From Aureibaculum algae (lineage in GTDB: Bacteria > Bacteroidota > Bacteroidia > Flavobacteriales > Flavobacteriaceae), in NCBI RefSeq assembly GCF_006065315.1, contig NZ_CP040749.1, forward strand, positions 5,104,959-5,168,958: DNA of 64,000 nucleotides, read 5' to 3'. The notes below the pieces were generated by a model. That model made no database searches. It was not told the origin of the DNA and was given only the letters and a program-made list of their open reading frames with translations. The stretch's first letter is position 1. Every line of letters begins with the position of its first letter. Below are positions 46,462 through 56,632 of the stretch, piece after piece. The position numbers were made by a program, and so were the translations under genes.

Positions 46462-46496
46462 TGCCTTTTTTAGAAAGTTGTAAGAATTCAAAATTG

Positions 46497-46527
46497 TTTT
46501 TGTTCTAGTTATTATTGAATATCTTTG
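46497..46527 (+). promoter_or_regulatory. Promoter of the porZ-recO operon
   Basis: TTTTTG at 46497-46502, a 17-bp spacer and TATCTTTG at 46520-46527 match the Bacteroidota consensus at both boxes. It leaves a leader of about 10 nt before the ATG at 46545, and so excludes the upstream in-frame start at 46515. Confidence 0.6.
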
Positions 46528-46544
46528 GCAGAAATCTATTCGTA

Positions 46545-48881
46545 ATGTTAAAGAGATTAATTTTCTTATTTGTGTTGATGTCTAACTTGCCTAGTTGGTC
46601 ACAAACTGATTTTAGTTCAAATTGGGAAGATTTTTACTCGTATAATAATGTAAAAGATTTTATTAAGGTAGAATCAAAAATATATGCAGTAACTGATAAT
46701 GCTGTATTTATTTATGATACCGTAACCCAGGAGGTTGAAAAGTTATCTTCTGTTCAAGGGTTATCTGGAGAAACTACGTCTAGTATATATTATAGTAATA
46801 TTCATAAAAAACTAGTTATTGGCTATCAAAATGGCTTATTAGAAATAGTTGATGACAAAGGTAAAATTACCTTGGCTACAGATATTCAACGTCTGAGTAT
46901 AACAGGAGAGAAAGGGATAAATCACATAACAGAATACAATGATAAGCTCTATTTTTCAACACCTTTTGCAATTGTCGTTTATGATATTGATAAATTAGAA
47001 TATCAAGATACTTATTTTATTGGAAATAATTCTTCAACAGAAAATATAAACCAAATCGCCATTTATAACGATTTGATTTATGCGGCTACAGAAAATGGTA
47101 TTTATACAGCTGATGCAAATAGTAATGGATTAATTGATTTTAATAATTGGCAACAACCTCAAGGTGATTTTCAAGGTGATTTTAAGACCATTTCCGTTTT
47201 TAATAATGAGCTATTTACATCAAAATTTAGTGGGTTTTATAAAATTGTTGGAATGGGCTTACAGCTAATCAATTTTTTACCAGATAACATTTTACAATTA
47301 AAAGCGTCTGAGAATTATATTACAGCGGCAACTCAAAAATCTGCTTATGTTTATAATTCAGCATTGTCACAAGAAGTAGTTGCAAATACTACGGTAGAAT
47401 ATGACTATATTTTACAAGCGGCTTTTGCAGAAGACAATTCCATTTATCTAGGCACAACGGAATTTGGAATTTTAAACCGGAGCTTTTCAAATGGTATCGA
47501 ACACAATGAAATCCATCCAGAAGGTCCAATTTCAAACGATATATTTTCGATTACCTCAGAAAATGATCACATATGGGTTGTTTATGGAGGCTATAACGAT
47601 GCATTTACACCTCAACAGAGTGAGCGTCCGATAAGTCATTTTAATGGCTCAGACTGGGTTAATATACCTTACAGCAGTATAGCTCCTGTTAGAGATTTAG
47701 TGCACGTAACGGTAGATCCGGATAATATAGAGAAAGCGTATGTCAGTTCGTTCGGACAAACATCTGAAGGTCAACTCGGTGCCACGGGTGGAATTTTAGT
47801 AGTTGAAAATGATGAAATAACAACTTTTTGGAACCAAACCAACAGTGGGTTAGAAGATTTAGCTCCAGATAATCTTAATTACAGTAGTGTTCGAATTAAT
47901 GGTACTGCATTTGATAATCGTGGAAATTTTTGGGTAAGCAATTCTTGGGTAAGCAATAGATTAAAAAAAAGAAGCCCTAGTGGGGCTTGGAGTGAGTTTG
48001 ATCTGAGTTCAATTATTACCAATGGAGCTTTCGGGTTAACCGAGTTAATAGTTGATAGAACCAACAGTATTTGGATGGGCTCTAGACGTAATGGTGTGTT
48101 AGTTTATAATGAAACAGGCGATAGAAAAAGAGCGTTAGTTACAGAAGCTAATAAAGGCTCTTTACCTGATCCAAATGTTAGAACGCTGGCCGTTGATCGT
48201 AACAATAGAATTTGGATTGGTACAAAAAAAGGCCTAGTTGTTTATTTTAATGCAGGTAGTGTTTTTGACGATGCTATTTACGATGCTTCTTCAATAGTTG
48301 TTGATGACGATGGTATTGCTAAAAAATTATTAGGAGATCAATCTGTAAGTTCTATTGCCATTGATGGGGCTGACAATAAATGGTTTGGTACGGATACGGG
48401 TGGAGTGCTAGGTACAAATTCATCGGGGCAAGAGACTTTATTCAATTTTAATAAGAATAATTCACCTTTACCGTCTAATAAAATTATTAAAATTAAAGTA
48501 GATAATAGCAACGGTAAAGTGTTTTTTGCAACGGATAAAGGCTTGGTGGCTTTCAATAATAATGTAGCTCCATTTGGAGAGAATTTGGGCGAAGTATACG
48601 CGTATCCAAATCCCGTAAAAAAAGAGCATTCTTTTGTTACTATTGATGGAAGAAATGGTACGCATTTACCCCGTGGTACAAATGTAAAAATTTTAGATGC
48701 CTCGGGGCGATTGGTTCATGAGACCAACGTAGTTGAAGGTCAAGAATTAAAAGGAGGTAAAGTAATTTGGAACAAAACTAATTTGGCGGGCAGAAAAGTT
48801 GCTTCGGGTATTTATATAGTGCTTCTAACAATTCCAGACAAGTCAGAAACTTCAATTACTAAAATAGCTATAATTAATTAA
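46545..48881 (+). CDS. porZ: PorZ-like type IX secretion beta-propeller protein
   Basis: 778 residues from the ATG at 46545. Signal peptide (LIFLFVLMSNLPSWSQ end). It is followed by two propellers with two-component-regulator-propeller motifs (YSYNNVKDFIKVESKIYAVT, and NRIWIGTKKGLVVYFN in the second half, about 560-585). A type A C-terminal sorting domain covers the last 90 residues (YAYPNPVKKEH to KIAIIN). This matches PorZ, part of the attachment complex that processes and anchors type IX cargo on the surface. The recO gene begins 1 bp after its stop, a pairing typical of Flavobacteriia. Confidence 0.87.
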   Translation: MLKRLIFLFVLMSNLPSWSQTDFSSNWEDFYSYNNVKDFIKVESKIYAVTDNAVFIYDTVTQEVEKLSSVQGLSGETTSSIYYSNIHKKLVIGYQNGLLEIVDDKGKITLATDIQRLSITGEKGINHITEYNDKLYFSTPFAIVVYDIDKLEYQDTYFIGNNSSTENINQIAIYNDLIYAATENGIYTADANSNGLIDFNNWQQPQGDFQGDFKTISVFNNELFTSKFSGFYKIVGMGLQLINFLPDNILQLKASENYITAATQKSAYVYNSALSQEVVANTTVEYDYILQAAFAEDNSIYLGTTEFGILNRSFSNGIEHNEIHPEGPISNDIFSITSENDHIWVVYGGYNDAFTPQQSERPISHFNGSDWVNIPYSSIAPVRDLVHVTVDPDNIEKAYVSSFGQTSEGQLGATGGILVVENDEITTFWNQTNSGLEDLAPDNLNYSSVRINGTAFDNRGNFWVSNSWVSNRLKKRSPSGAWSEFDLSSIITNGAFGLTELIVDRTNSIWMGSRRNGVLVYNETGDRKRALVTEANKGSLPDPNVRTLAVDRNNRIWIGTKKGLVVYFNAGSVFDDAIYDASSIVVDDDGIAKKLLGDQSVSSIAIDGADNKWFGTDTGGVLGTNSSGQETLFNFNKNNSPLPSNKIIKIKVDNSNGKVFFATDKGLVAFNNNVAPFGENLGEVYAYPNPVKKEHSFVTIDGRNGTHLPRGTNVKILDASGRLVHETNVVEGQELKGGKVIWNKTNLAGRKVASGIYIVLLTIPDKSETSITKIAIIN

Positions 48882-48882
48882 A

Positions 48883-49596
48883 ATGCTAATTACAAGCAAA
48901 GCAATTGTACTTAATGCCATTAAATATGGCGACTACGATCTTATTGTAAAATGCTATACAGAACAAGGTTTACGGTCTTATATGGTTAAACGAATCTTTA
49001 AAGCGACAAAAGGCAAGTTGTCTCCTGCATTTTTTCAACCACTAACGCAATTGGAAATAACAGCTAATTACAATAATAACAGGTCGTTACATTTTATAAA
49101 GGAGGCTAAAATTAGTACGCCATATACCACCATTCACAATAATGTTATTAAACAAACCATGATGGTTTTTTTATCTGAAGTACTCTCTCATGCTTTAAAG
49201 GAAGAAGAAGAAAATCAGTCGTTGTTTAGTTATTTAGAAACCGCCTTTCAATGGTTAGATAGCCATTCAGACACCCCTAATTTTCATTTGGTGTTTTTGA
49301 TGAATCTCACTAAATATTTAGGATTCTATCCTGAAAAAGGTAACCAATTTTTGTATTTCGATTTAAATGAAGGAAAATTCACAAATCACATAATATCAAA
49401 GTTATACATTTCTGGTAAAAATTTAGATTATTTTAAAGCACTACTCGGCACAAATTTTGATGTAGAGAATGAGCTAAAACTTAATAAAACGAATAGACAC
49501 GAATTACTGGAAATTCTAATCCAATATTTTGAATTACATTTACCAGGATTTAGGAAACCGAGATCTTTAGAAGTTTTAAAAGCTGTGTTTAACTAG
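48883..49596 (+). CDS. recO: DNA repair protein RecO
   Basis: 237 residues. N-terminal OB-fold start SKAIVLNAIKYGDYDLIVKC, followed by GLRSYMVK and the helical C-terminal domain. It is a RecFOR mediator that loads RecA on SSB-covered DNA. Begins 1 bp after porZ, so it is translated from the same transcript without its own promoter space. Confidence 0.93.
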   Translation: MLITSKAIVLNAIKYGDYDLIVKCYTEQGLRSYMVKRIFKATKGKLSPAFFQPLTQLEITANYNNNRSLHFIKEAKISTPYTTIHNNVIKQTMMVFLSEVLSHALKEEEENQSLFSYLETAFQWLDSHSDTPNFHLVFLMNLTKYLGFYPEKGNQFLYFDLNEGKFTNHIISKLYISGKNLDYFKALLGTNFDVENELKLNKTNRHELLEILIQYFELHLPGFRKPRSLEVLKAVFN

Positions 49597-49676
49597 GTCT
49601 TTTATAGGCCTTTAATAAAATTATAATCAATCTATATTAACGAATTAAAACAATTAGATTGGTAAAATTAATAGAG

Positions 49677-52124
49677 ATGAAGCGTTTTTTATTACTTATT
49701 TTAATCTTTTCTTATTTTACTTCAAATGCACAAACAATTACTGTTTTAGATGAAGAAAGCAGATTCCCAATTTCTAATGTGGCCATTTTTAATGAAAATA
49801 AAACAAAACATGTAGTTTCAGATAAAGATGGAAAGGCCGACCTTTCTGTTTTTAAATTTAATGATATTTTATCTTTTACTCATTTTTCGTACATAGAATA
49901 TGAAGTTTTAAAACGGCAAATTACTACCGATAAAATTATTTTGAAAAGTACTGAACATTCTTTAGATGAGGTTTTTTTATCCTCATCAAAAAGTAAGGAA
50001 TCACGTAATCGAATTGCGGAACAGATAGATGTTTTTTCAATAAAAGATATTCAAAAAATTTCTCCACAGACTTCGGCAGATTTGTTAGCTGAAATGCCTG
50101 GTATAAAAGTACAAAAATCACAGTTCGGTGGTGGAAGTCCTGTATTACGAGGTATGGAATCAAATAGAGTGTTATTGGTAGTTGATGGTGTTCGTATGAA
50201 CAATGCCATTTATAGAAAAGGACATTTACAAAATTCTATTACGGTATCGCCAACAATGTTAGACAGAACTGAAGTCATATTCGGTCCTTCGTCCGTTATT
50301 TATGGGTCTGATGCTTTAGGAGGTGTAATTCATTATTATACTAGAAAACCAACGTTAAGCAATAAGCCTAATATAAATGGAGCTGGTTTGATGAGGTACA
50401 GTACGGTAAACAATGAATTTTCTGTACAGGCGGGAGTAGAACTCTCTTTTAAAAAAATAGCGAGTTACACGAGTATTTCTCACAGTAAGTTTGGTGATTT
50501 AATGATGGGGAAAAGTCGAAATCATGGTTTTGATGAATGGGGTAAAGTGTATGAATATTCCAATAATACAAATGATTATTATAGTGAAACACCAATAGCT
50601 AATTCTAATCCCAATTTGCAAAAGAATACAGGATTTGATCAAACTGATTTTTTACAAAAATTACTTATTCCACTTACTGATAAATCAAGTTTGAGTTTAA
50701 ATTTACAATACAGTACTACTTCTGATATTCCCCGTTTTGATAGGTTAACAGAAAGAAGAGATGGCGAGTTGCGATATGCAGAGTGGTATTATGGGCCACA
50801 AAGTAGATTTATGGTATCAACCCAATTGGAGCTCAACCCAGAAAAAAAATGGATGAACCACGGTTTGATAACATTGGCTTATCAAGATATAGAAGAATCT
50901 CGTATAGACAGAAAATTTAACAGTCTAGATAGGTCTTATAAAACAGAAAATGTAGATATTTTTAGTTTAAATGCAGACTTTTCTGTGCCCTTAACAAAAA
51001 CAAAAGATCGTATTTTATCTTATGGTGGTGAACTTACGCATAACGATGTAGGCTCTAAGCCTGAAGGAAAAACGTTGGCTGTTAGTGGGAATACAATTAC
51101 CGGTTATTCAGGTTCTTTTGCAGTACAATCTAGGTATGCCGATGGTGGAAGCACTTATTCTACAGCTGCTACCTATGTAAATTATCGTCAAGACATTAGT
51201 AAGACTTCCACGTTAAATTCAGGAATTCGTTTTACATATACAAATTTAGCGGCTACTTGGATAGATAAAACTTTCTTCACGTTACCAGATAATGATATTA
51301 CCATCGATAATTCAGCGGTTACAGCAACATTTGGATACATCTTTAAACCGGCTACTAATTGGCAATTTAATGGTGTTTTATCCTCTGGGTTTCGTTCACC
51401 AAACTTAGATGATACCGGTAAAGTACGCGAAAAATCAGGAGATGTTACGGTACCAAATATTAACCTAAAACCTGAATATGCCTACAATGCGGAATTGGGG
51501 ATTTTAAAATATTTTAACAAGAAAAAATTCTATGTTAGCGGAACGGTTTATTATACATTGTTAGACAATTATATTACTCGCGAAAGTTTTATGTTAAACG
51601 GTAATACAACGATGATATATGAAGGAGAAGAGGCTAATATCGTTGCTAATGTAAATAAAGATCAAGCCTATATTTATGGTGGAACATTTGATATAAAAGG
51701 TACAATTTCTGACCATTTAAGCACACGGGCTTCGGTAACCTATACTAAAGGCAAGGCTTATGACACTGAAGAGCCGTTATCGTCTATTCCTCCATTATTT
51801 GGCATGGTAGAATTAAGTCACGAAAAAGGTAGATTTAGTAGTAGTATTGATTTTAAATATAATGGTAGAAAAAGACCAGAAGATTACAATATTTCTGAAG
51901 GTATTGACCGTTATGAAGATACACCCTATTTAGCCGATACAGATTCTTATTATGGAACACCGGCTTGGACAACCTTAAATATTAACTCAAAATACAAGTT
52001 TTCAAAAAACTTAGATTTTATAGTTGCCGTTGATAATATTTTTGACACACATTATAAAGAGTTTGCTTCTGGTATTAGTGCACCAGGTCGTAATTTTTCT
52101 TTTACGTTGTTAGGGAATTTTTAA
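49677..52124 (+). CDS. TonB-dependent outer-membrane receptor
   Basis: 815 residues from the ATG at 49677, which starts a good signal peptide (LLLILIFSYFTSNAQ). An N-terminal carboxypeptidase-regulatory-like domain (about 20-95) precedes the plug: KISPQTSADLLAEMPGIKV, RGMESNRVLLVVDGVRM, and VEVIFGPSSVIYGSDALGG-like text at about 200-220. The beta-barrel occupies the rest and ends FSFTLLGNF with a C-terminal Phe. No SusD partner follows, so it is of the siderophore/cobalamin/metal-type class rather than a polysaccharide SusC. Substrate unknown. Confidence 0.92.
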   Translation: MKRFLLLILIFSYFTSNAQTITVLDEESRFPISNVAIFNENKTKHVVSDKDGKADLSVFKFNDILSFTHFSYIEYEVLKRQITTDKIILKSTEHSLDEVFLSSSKSKESRNRIAEQIDVFSIKDIQKISPQTSADLLAEMPGIKVQKSQFGGGSPVLRGMESNRVLLVVDGVRMNNAIYRKGHLQNSITVSPTMLDRTEVIFGPSSVIYGSDALGGVIHYYTRKPTLSNKPNINGAGLMRYSTVNNEFSVQAGVELSFKKIASYTSISHSKFGDLMMGKSRNHGFDEWGKVYEYSNNTNDYYSETPIANSNPNLQKNTGFDQTDFLQKLLIPLTDKSSLSLNLQYSTTSDIPRFDRLTERRDGELRYAEWYYGPQSRFMVSTQLELNPEKKWMNHGLITLAYQDIEESRIDRKFNSLDRSYKTENVDIFSLNADFSVPLTKTKDRILSYGGELTHNDVGSKPEGKTLAVSGNTITGYSGSFAVQSRYADGGSTYSTAATYVNYRQDISKTSTLNSGIRFTYTNLAATWIDKTFFTLPDNDITIDNSAVTATFGYIFKPATNWQFNGVLSSGFRSPNLDDTGKVREKSGDVTVPNINLKPEYAYNAELGILKYFNKKKFYVSGTVYYTLLDNYITRESFMLNGNTTMIYEGEEANIVANVNKDQAYIYGGTFDIKGTISDHLSTRASVTYTKGKAYDTEEPLSSIPPLFGMVELSHEKGRFSSSIDFKYNGRKRPEDYNISEGIDRYEDTPYLADTDSYYGTPAWTTLNINSKYKFSKNLDFIVAVDNIFDTHYKEFASGISAPGRNFSFTLLGNF

Positions 52125-52203
52125 AAATGTATTATCTTTTGCTTTTCTATTTTAGTTAAGTATCAATTTTTAAAAGAAACAACTAACAAAAAGAATTAAT
52201 GAA

Positions 52204-53988
52204 ATGAAATTTACCTTTTACATATTCCTTTTGAGTTTTACTTTTGGTTTTGGTCAAAGTGTAATCGAAGGTTCCGTTTTACAAGCTGACAATAGTCCTC
52301 TTCCTTTTGCTACTATTAAAATTCTAAGTAATAATTCTTATACCATTACTAATGAAGATGGAAAATTTGAAATTACAGTAAGCCAATTATCAGACAGCAT
52401 AGAAGTTACTTTTATTGGTTTTGAAACAAAACGAGTTGCAGTATCTTATTTTCAGAACGAGCCTAACCTTTATTTAAAAGAGAACATTAATATATTAGAC
52501 GAGGTAACCGTTGTTGCCGTAAAAAATAAAAATTATGTTTTTGATTTATTGAATAGTTTGGTAAAGAAATATCAAGCAAAGCAATCGGTTATTCATAGCA
52601 AAGCATATTATACGCTAACTTCATCTGCTGGAAATGTACCAATTGAACAAGTTGAAGGATTTTATAACTGTGAACAAAGTTTATCTGAGGGAATAATAAA
52701 TTTAAAAATTAAGAGTGGTCGTTTTGGTCAAAGTAAAACTTTTCCTTTTTATAGTTTAGATAACACAAAAATTTTAAGTGATTTTCAATTTTTTGATAAA
52801 TCCAATCAGATATTACCGTTTTATCCTGGTAACATGTCAATCGGAACTATCAAAAAGAAATACAATATTAAAATCGATGAATGCAATAGCTGTAAAGATA
52901 ATGAGATTATGATTTCTTTTGCACCTAAAAAAGCAGACGGAAGATTTTTTTCAGGTACTATATTATTTGATCGGGAGCGATTAATCATAAAAAAAATAGA
53001 TCTTTGGATAAGCAACCCTGAAACAAAGGAGTTAATATCAATAAATAAAAACGTTAACATTAGGACCGATGGGATAATGCTCGAAATAGCGTTTAATCCA
53101 TTAGATTTTGAAAAAATTCAATATTTAAACTTTAATTTTTACTTAACGTATGAATCTGGAAAATCAAAAGAAATTATAGAGTCCAGATCTTTTGTATATT
53201 TTTATGATTACAATACTTCTTTTTCAATGCCATCTTTTGCAAATCCAATTAGTTTTAATAATGACTACGATAAGATTGTTGCAATGCAAGCAATGGATGA
53301 TTTTTGGGAAGCCAATTTCCAATTTCCTAAAAGTATAAAAGAAAGGAGATTTACTTCTTTTATGGAAGAAAATGGTTATTTGATTAATTATGACAATACC
53401 ATTTCTTCTGACAATATCAAATATACCAACTCATCTGTTATATCATGGAACAAAAACAATAGGCTTCAATGGAATAGTATTAAACAGAACCTTATTACCT
53501 TAAATAGCACCTCTAATACCTTAACAAATACTCCATTTAAATTAGCAAATGGGGGTAAGGTAAATCTTACCAGTTCTGAAATTACTAAGAATAGAAGTTT
53601 CAATAACAAAAGTGAAAAATATGTTTTTAATTATATGTTAGACCTATATAAAAATAAAAAAGGCGAAGACAAATACGTAATTAAAACAATATTCGATAGG
53701 GGTTCCTCTTTTTGTGAAAATGATCGCACAAAAAATAAATTGGTTTATCTTAATATAGCTTTTGATATTTACGAATATTATGCAACTCTTTTGGAAATTC
53801 AACTTGCTAATAATATAACTTTTGAAGAAGCCAAAATGGCTTGTAAAACAAAGTTTGACGAAGCTTCTTTAATTGTAAAAAAAATGAAATCTGAAACAAA
53901 ATTGGGATCAGATTATCAAAATTTAACAAAGTGGAACAATTATATTAAGCAAAAATTAAACATTGATAATTTTAAGACTGTAAATTAA
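52204..53988 (+). CDS. Exported protein with carboxypeptidase-regulatory-like domain
   Basis: 594 residues. Signal peptide to about 18 (FGFGQ). Residues 20-95 form a CarboxypepD_reg-like beta domain (EGSVLQADNSPLPFATIKI, then NEDGKFEITV, SIEVTFIGFE). The remainder (about 110-594) is unrecognised, with two Cys pairs and mixed beta/helical structure. Similar two-part proteins in Bacteroidota are outer-membrane associated, with unknown roles. Same strand as the TonB receptor, 80 bp downstream. Confidence 0.78.
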   Translation: MKFTFYIFLLSFTFGFGQSVIEGSVLQADNSPLPFATIKILSNNSYTITNEDGKFEITVSQLSDSIEVTFIGFETKRVAVSYFQNEPNLYLKENINILDEVTVVAVKNKNYVFDLLNSLVKKYQAKQSVIHSKAYYTLTSSAGNVPIEQVEGFYNCEQSLSEGIINLKIKSGRFGQSKTFPFYSLDNTKILSDFQFFDKSNQILPFYPGNMSIGTIKKKYNIKIDECNSCKDNEIMISFAPKKADGRFFSGTILFDRERLIIKKIDLWISNPETKELISINKNVNIRTDGIMLEIAFNPLDFEKIQYLNFNFYLTYESGKSKEIIESRSFVYFYDYNTSFSMPSFANPISFNNDYDKIVAMQAMDDFWEANFQFPKSIKERRFTSFMEENGYLINYDNTISSDNIKYTNSSVISWNKNNRLQWNSIKQNLITLNSTSNTLTNTPFKLANGGKVNLTSSEITKNRSFNNKSEKYVFNYMLDLYKNKKGEDKYVIKTIFDRGSSFCENDRTKNKLVYLNIAFDIYEYYATLLEIQLANNITFEEAKMACKTKFDEASLIVKKMKSETKLGSDYQNLTKWNNYIKQKLNIDNFKTVN

Positions 53989-54208
53989 TTTTTTCAAATA
54001 ATATCATTACTTAAGAAGATTTTTTAGTGCCAATGGTCTAAATTTTTCTTTCAGTTTTTTTGAGGAATTTTTAAGTTGTTATAAATTCCAAGACTTGTTT
54101 TCTTCTAAAGAATTAATGACTATATTTGTAAGTGTCGCTTAACATATTTAACAATACCTATCACTTATATTCTTTTTTAGATCTGTTAAGTAGTCTTTTT
54201 ATAGCTCT

Positions 54209-54721
54209 ATGAAAAATAATCTAACAGATAAATCTCTTGAAAATTGCAATAATATATTAATAGTTGAAGACAATCAATTGTTATTAGATGCAATTGAAAT
54301 GATGATAAAATTATTGCCTGTAAAAGATTCATTACCAACGTTTCAAATTCAAAAAGCTTTTGATTATGAAAAAGCAATGGTTAAAATTTTAGAAATCTCA
54401 AATCAAGGACATTTAAATACGGTTATTTTAGACATTAATCTCGGTAAGTCAAAAAAAGGTGAACGAAAGTCAGGCCGAGAATTGGGTGTTTTAATAAGAA
54501 AGCATGCTCCTAAAACTAAAATTATTGTTTTCACATCTCATAGTGATGCACTTGAAATTAATGCGATACTAAAAGGCATTAATCCTGAAGGATTTTTAAT
54601 AAAAGATGGTAGTACTGATCATAATATGTTTCAAGAAGTAATTCTAAACGTTATCAATGGCGAAACATACTATTCAGATGCTGTTTTAAAAATTATTCAA
54701 AATAAAACCCGAAACAAGTAG
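54209..54721 (+). CDS. Response regulator with receiver domain only
   Basis: 170 residues. Receiver domain with acidic pair (LIVEDNQ, Glu20-Asp21), phospho-acceptor Asp75 (TVILDINLG), Thr in VFTSHSD and Lys in GFLIKDGS. The chain ends shortly after the TYYSD segment, where NarL-type regulators normally continue into a LuxR HTH. No such output domain or continuing frame is found before the stop or in the next 117 bp. It may signal by protein contact, or be a truncated regulator. No kinase is adjacent. Confidence 0.85.
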   Translation: MKNNLTDKSLENCNNILIVEDNQLLLDAIEMMIKLLPVKDSLPTFQIQKAFDYEKAMVKILEISNQGHLNTVILDINLGKSKKGERKSGRELGVLIRKHAPKTKIIVFTSHSDALEINAILKGINPEGFLIKDGSTDHNMFQEVILNVINGETYYSDAVLKIIQNKTRNK

Positions 54722-54794
54722 CATTTAGCAAAAGGGAGTAAGCTAAACGGTACTCATTAAGGGTCAATAATAGTACTTCTTAAATTATTTTACA

Positions 54795-54833
54795 CCATTC
54801 AATCCCCTTCCCTTGGTGAAGGGGATTGAATGG
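54795..54833. repeat. Perfect 16-bp inverted repeat between convergent genes
   Basis: CCATTCAATCCCCTTC (54795-54810) pairs exactly with GAAGGGGATTGAATGG (54818-54833) around a 7-nt loop. There is no T-run directly after either arm, though TTTTA follows on the right. It lies 5 bp from the end of the beta-barrel gene and may end both converging transcripts, or be a dispersed palindromic element. Confidence 0.75.
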
Positions 54834-54837
54834 GATT

Positions 54838-56562
54838 TTAAAAATCGAATTTATAGGTCAATCCACCAAATACTTGTAAACCTTGTACATAGTAATTCGT
54901 ATATTTTTGATAATCGCTACTTAATAAATTATTTACCTTGGCAAATGCGGTTAGCTTTTCATTAAATTTATAACCACCATTAAGGTTTAAATCTACATAA
55001 TCTCCTACGGTAATTATAGCAGCAGGATGTATAGGTGTTGAAATTTCATCTTTGCGGCTGCCTACATAGAATATATTGGCACCAGCAAACCAGTTATCAT
55101 TATTGTAATCAGCAAACGCACTTACTTTTAACGCAGGTAAGTTCCATGCTTTAGCTTCATTTTTGGTATCGTATTGATTGAATTCTGCATTACCCCCTAT
55201 TTTTAATTGCCTAGATAAATCTATGGTTACTTCTGCAAATGCATTAATGGTTTTAATAGTATCATACACCACTCCAAAGGAGTTACCTGCTTTATAACCA
55301 TAATCAACTAAATCGTTTCCTTCCGTTTTAGAAGCATTTAATTTATATAAGGGTTTATCTCGTTCGTTACTATAAGAAGCTTTAAAGTTATATCCAATAT
55401 TTGAGGCTAATTTTCCTTTTAAACCAAAGAACCCGTTGTATTGCTCATCTGTGCGTCTCATGGTTAAGGTTGGTGAAATATAAGGATTCTCATCTGCAAA
55501 GCCTTTAAAGGAGTTTTGATGTAAATCTCCAGTTACACCTCCATAAAGTGTCAAAACCTCGTCTATGAGCTTGTAAGAGGCTGTAACGTTCGGATAATAA
55601 TAGCCTTTACTTTCATTACCACTTCCTGTACCTGAACTATATAATAATTTTACACCAAGATTTACGGTAAGATCATTACGTAGAATTTCTAAACTTGGAT
55701 TAAACCCGATATTAAAAAAAGTGTATTTTAAATCGTCAGTATCTTCGTAATTTCTTTCAAATTTACCTCTTAAAAACTCTAAACGTACATCGGCATTAAT
55801 ATACTCAGAGGCAATAGGAAATTCTATTTTTGGTTTTGCTAAAAAGTGAATTTCAGCACTGCCTTGATCATCTGTAAAACGATTAGACTCTACCGTTCCA
55901 CCTTGAAAAAAGGAATCTTTATAGTCCACTTTACCGCCTACATAAATTTCGGTATATTTTTGCTGTTCATCAATACTTTCAATAGCATTTTCACTAAAGG
56001 AAATTATTTCAGGTAAGCCGTACCAGTTGTATTTTTGCATTCTTGCACCCGCATTTACTTGCCAGTCAAAATCGCGTTCTTCTTGTTTATAAAAAAGATC
56101 TAACCGTGTATCAAAATAATTATCATCTAATTCAATATTATTAATACCTCCTTTGGAAGAAATAAAGTTAAAAAAGGCTCCAAAGTCATTATAACGATTG
56201 CTATTTCCATGAACAAACAACTCAACACCTGGTGTAGAAAAATTACCAAAACCTGCAGAGACATAATTGTCATACACTTGCGGACTCGGATTTACCTTTA
56301 GAACTTTAGCTTTTCCTTTGTTGGGAGTAAATGTAGAAGCTACAGGAATGGAAAAAATGCTATAACTAATCGGTTTTTTAATATCAATATCGTTGGTGTC
56401 AATTTGAGGTGATGATTTAATTTTGAAAGCATCAGAAACCGTTGGGGTGTATGATTTTACCACATTGATAACTTCCGTACCAATAGTATCTTTACTCCTT
56501 TCCTGAGCAAACGTTAATGAAGTTACCAACAATATAATCAATGTTGAAATGTATTTTTTCAT
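54838..56562 (-). CDS. Plug-less TonB-receptor-like outer-membrane beta-barrel
   Basis: 574 residues from the ATG at 56562, with signal peptide (SLTFAQ). After about 85 mature residues with no recognisable TonB plug (NVVKSYTPTVSDAFKIKSSP), it runs directly into barrel strands (YVSAGFGNFSTPGVELFVHG) and ends GLTYKFDF with a terminal Phe. It has the C-terminal barrel type of TonB receptors but without the plug domain. Encoded 70 bp downstream of the TPR gene on the same strand, so the two probably work together. Confidence 0.8.
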   Translation of the reverse strand: MKKYISTLIILLVTSLTFAQERSKDTIGTEVINVVKSYTPTVSDAFKIKSSPQIDTNDIDIKKPISYSIFSIPVASTFTPNKGKAKVLKVNPSPQVYDNYVSAGFGNFSTPGVELFVHGNSNRYNDFGAFFNFISSKGGINNIELDDNYFDTRLDLFYKQEERDFDWQVNAGARMQKYNWYGLPEIISFSENAIESIDEQQKYTEIYVGGKVDYKDSFFQGGTVESNRFTDDQGSAEIHFLAKPKIEFPIASEYINADVRLEFLRGKFERNYEDTDDLKYTFFNIGFNPSLEILRNDLTVNLGVKLLYSSGTGSGNESKGYYYPNVTASYKLIDEVLTLYGGVTGDLHQNSFKGFADENPYISPTLTMRRTDEQYNGFFGLKGKLASNIGYNFKASYSNERDKPLYKLNASKTEGNDLVDYGYKAGNSFGVVYDTIKTINAFAEVTIDLSRQLKIGGNAEFNQYDTKNEAKAWNLPALKVSAFADYNNDNWFAGANIFYVGSRKDEISTPIHPAAIITVGDYVDLNLNGGYKFNEKLTAFAKVNNLLSSDYQKYTNYYVQGLQVFGGLTYKFDF

Positions 56563-56632
56563 GTTGTAATTAAATTTGAAATTTATATTCAAGATTTAAA
56601 ATTGTTTTTGTACTTAATTTATTGATCCTATT

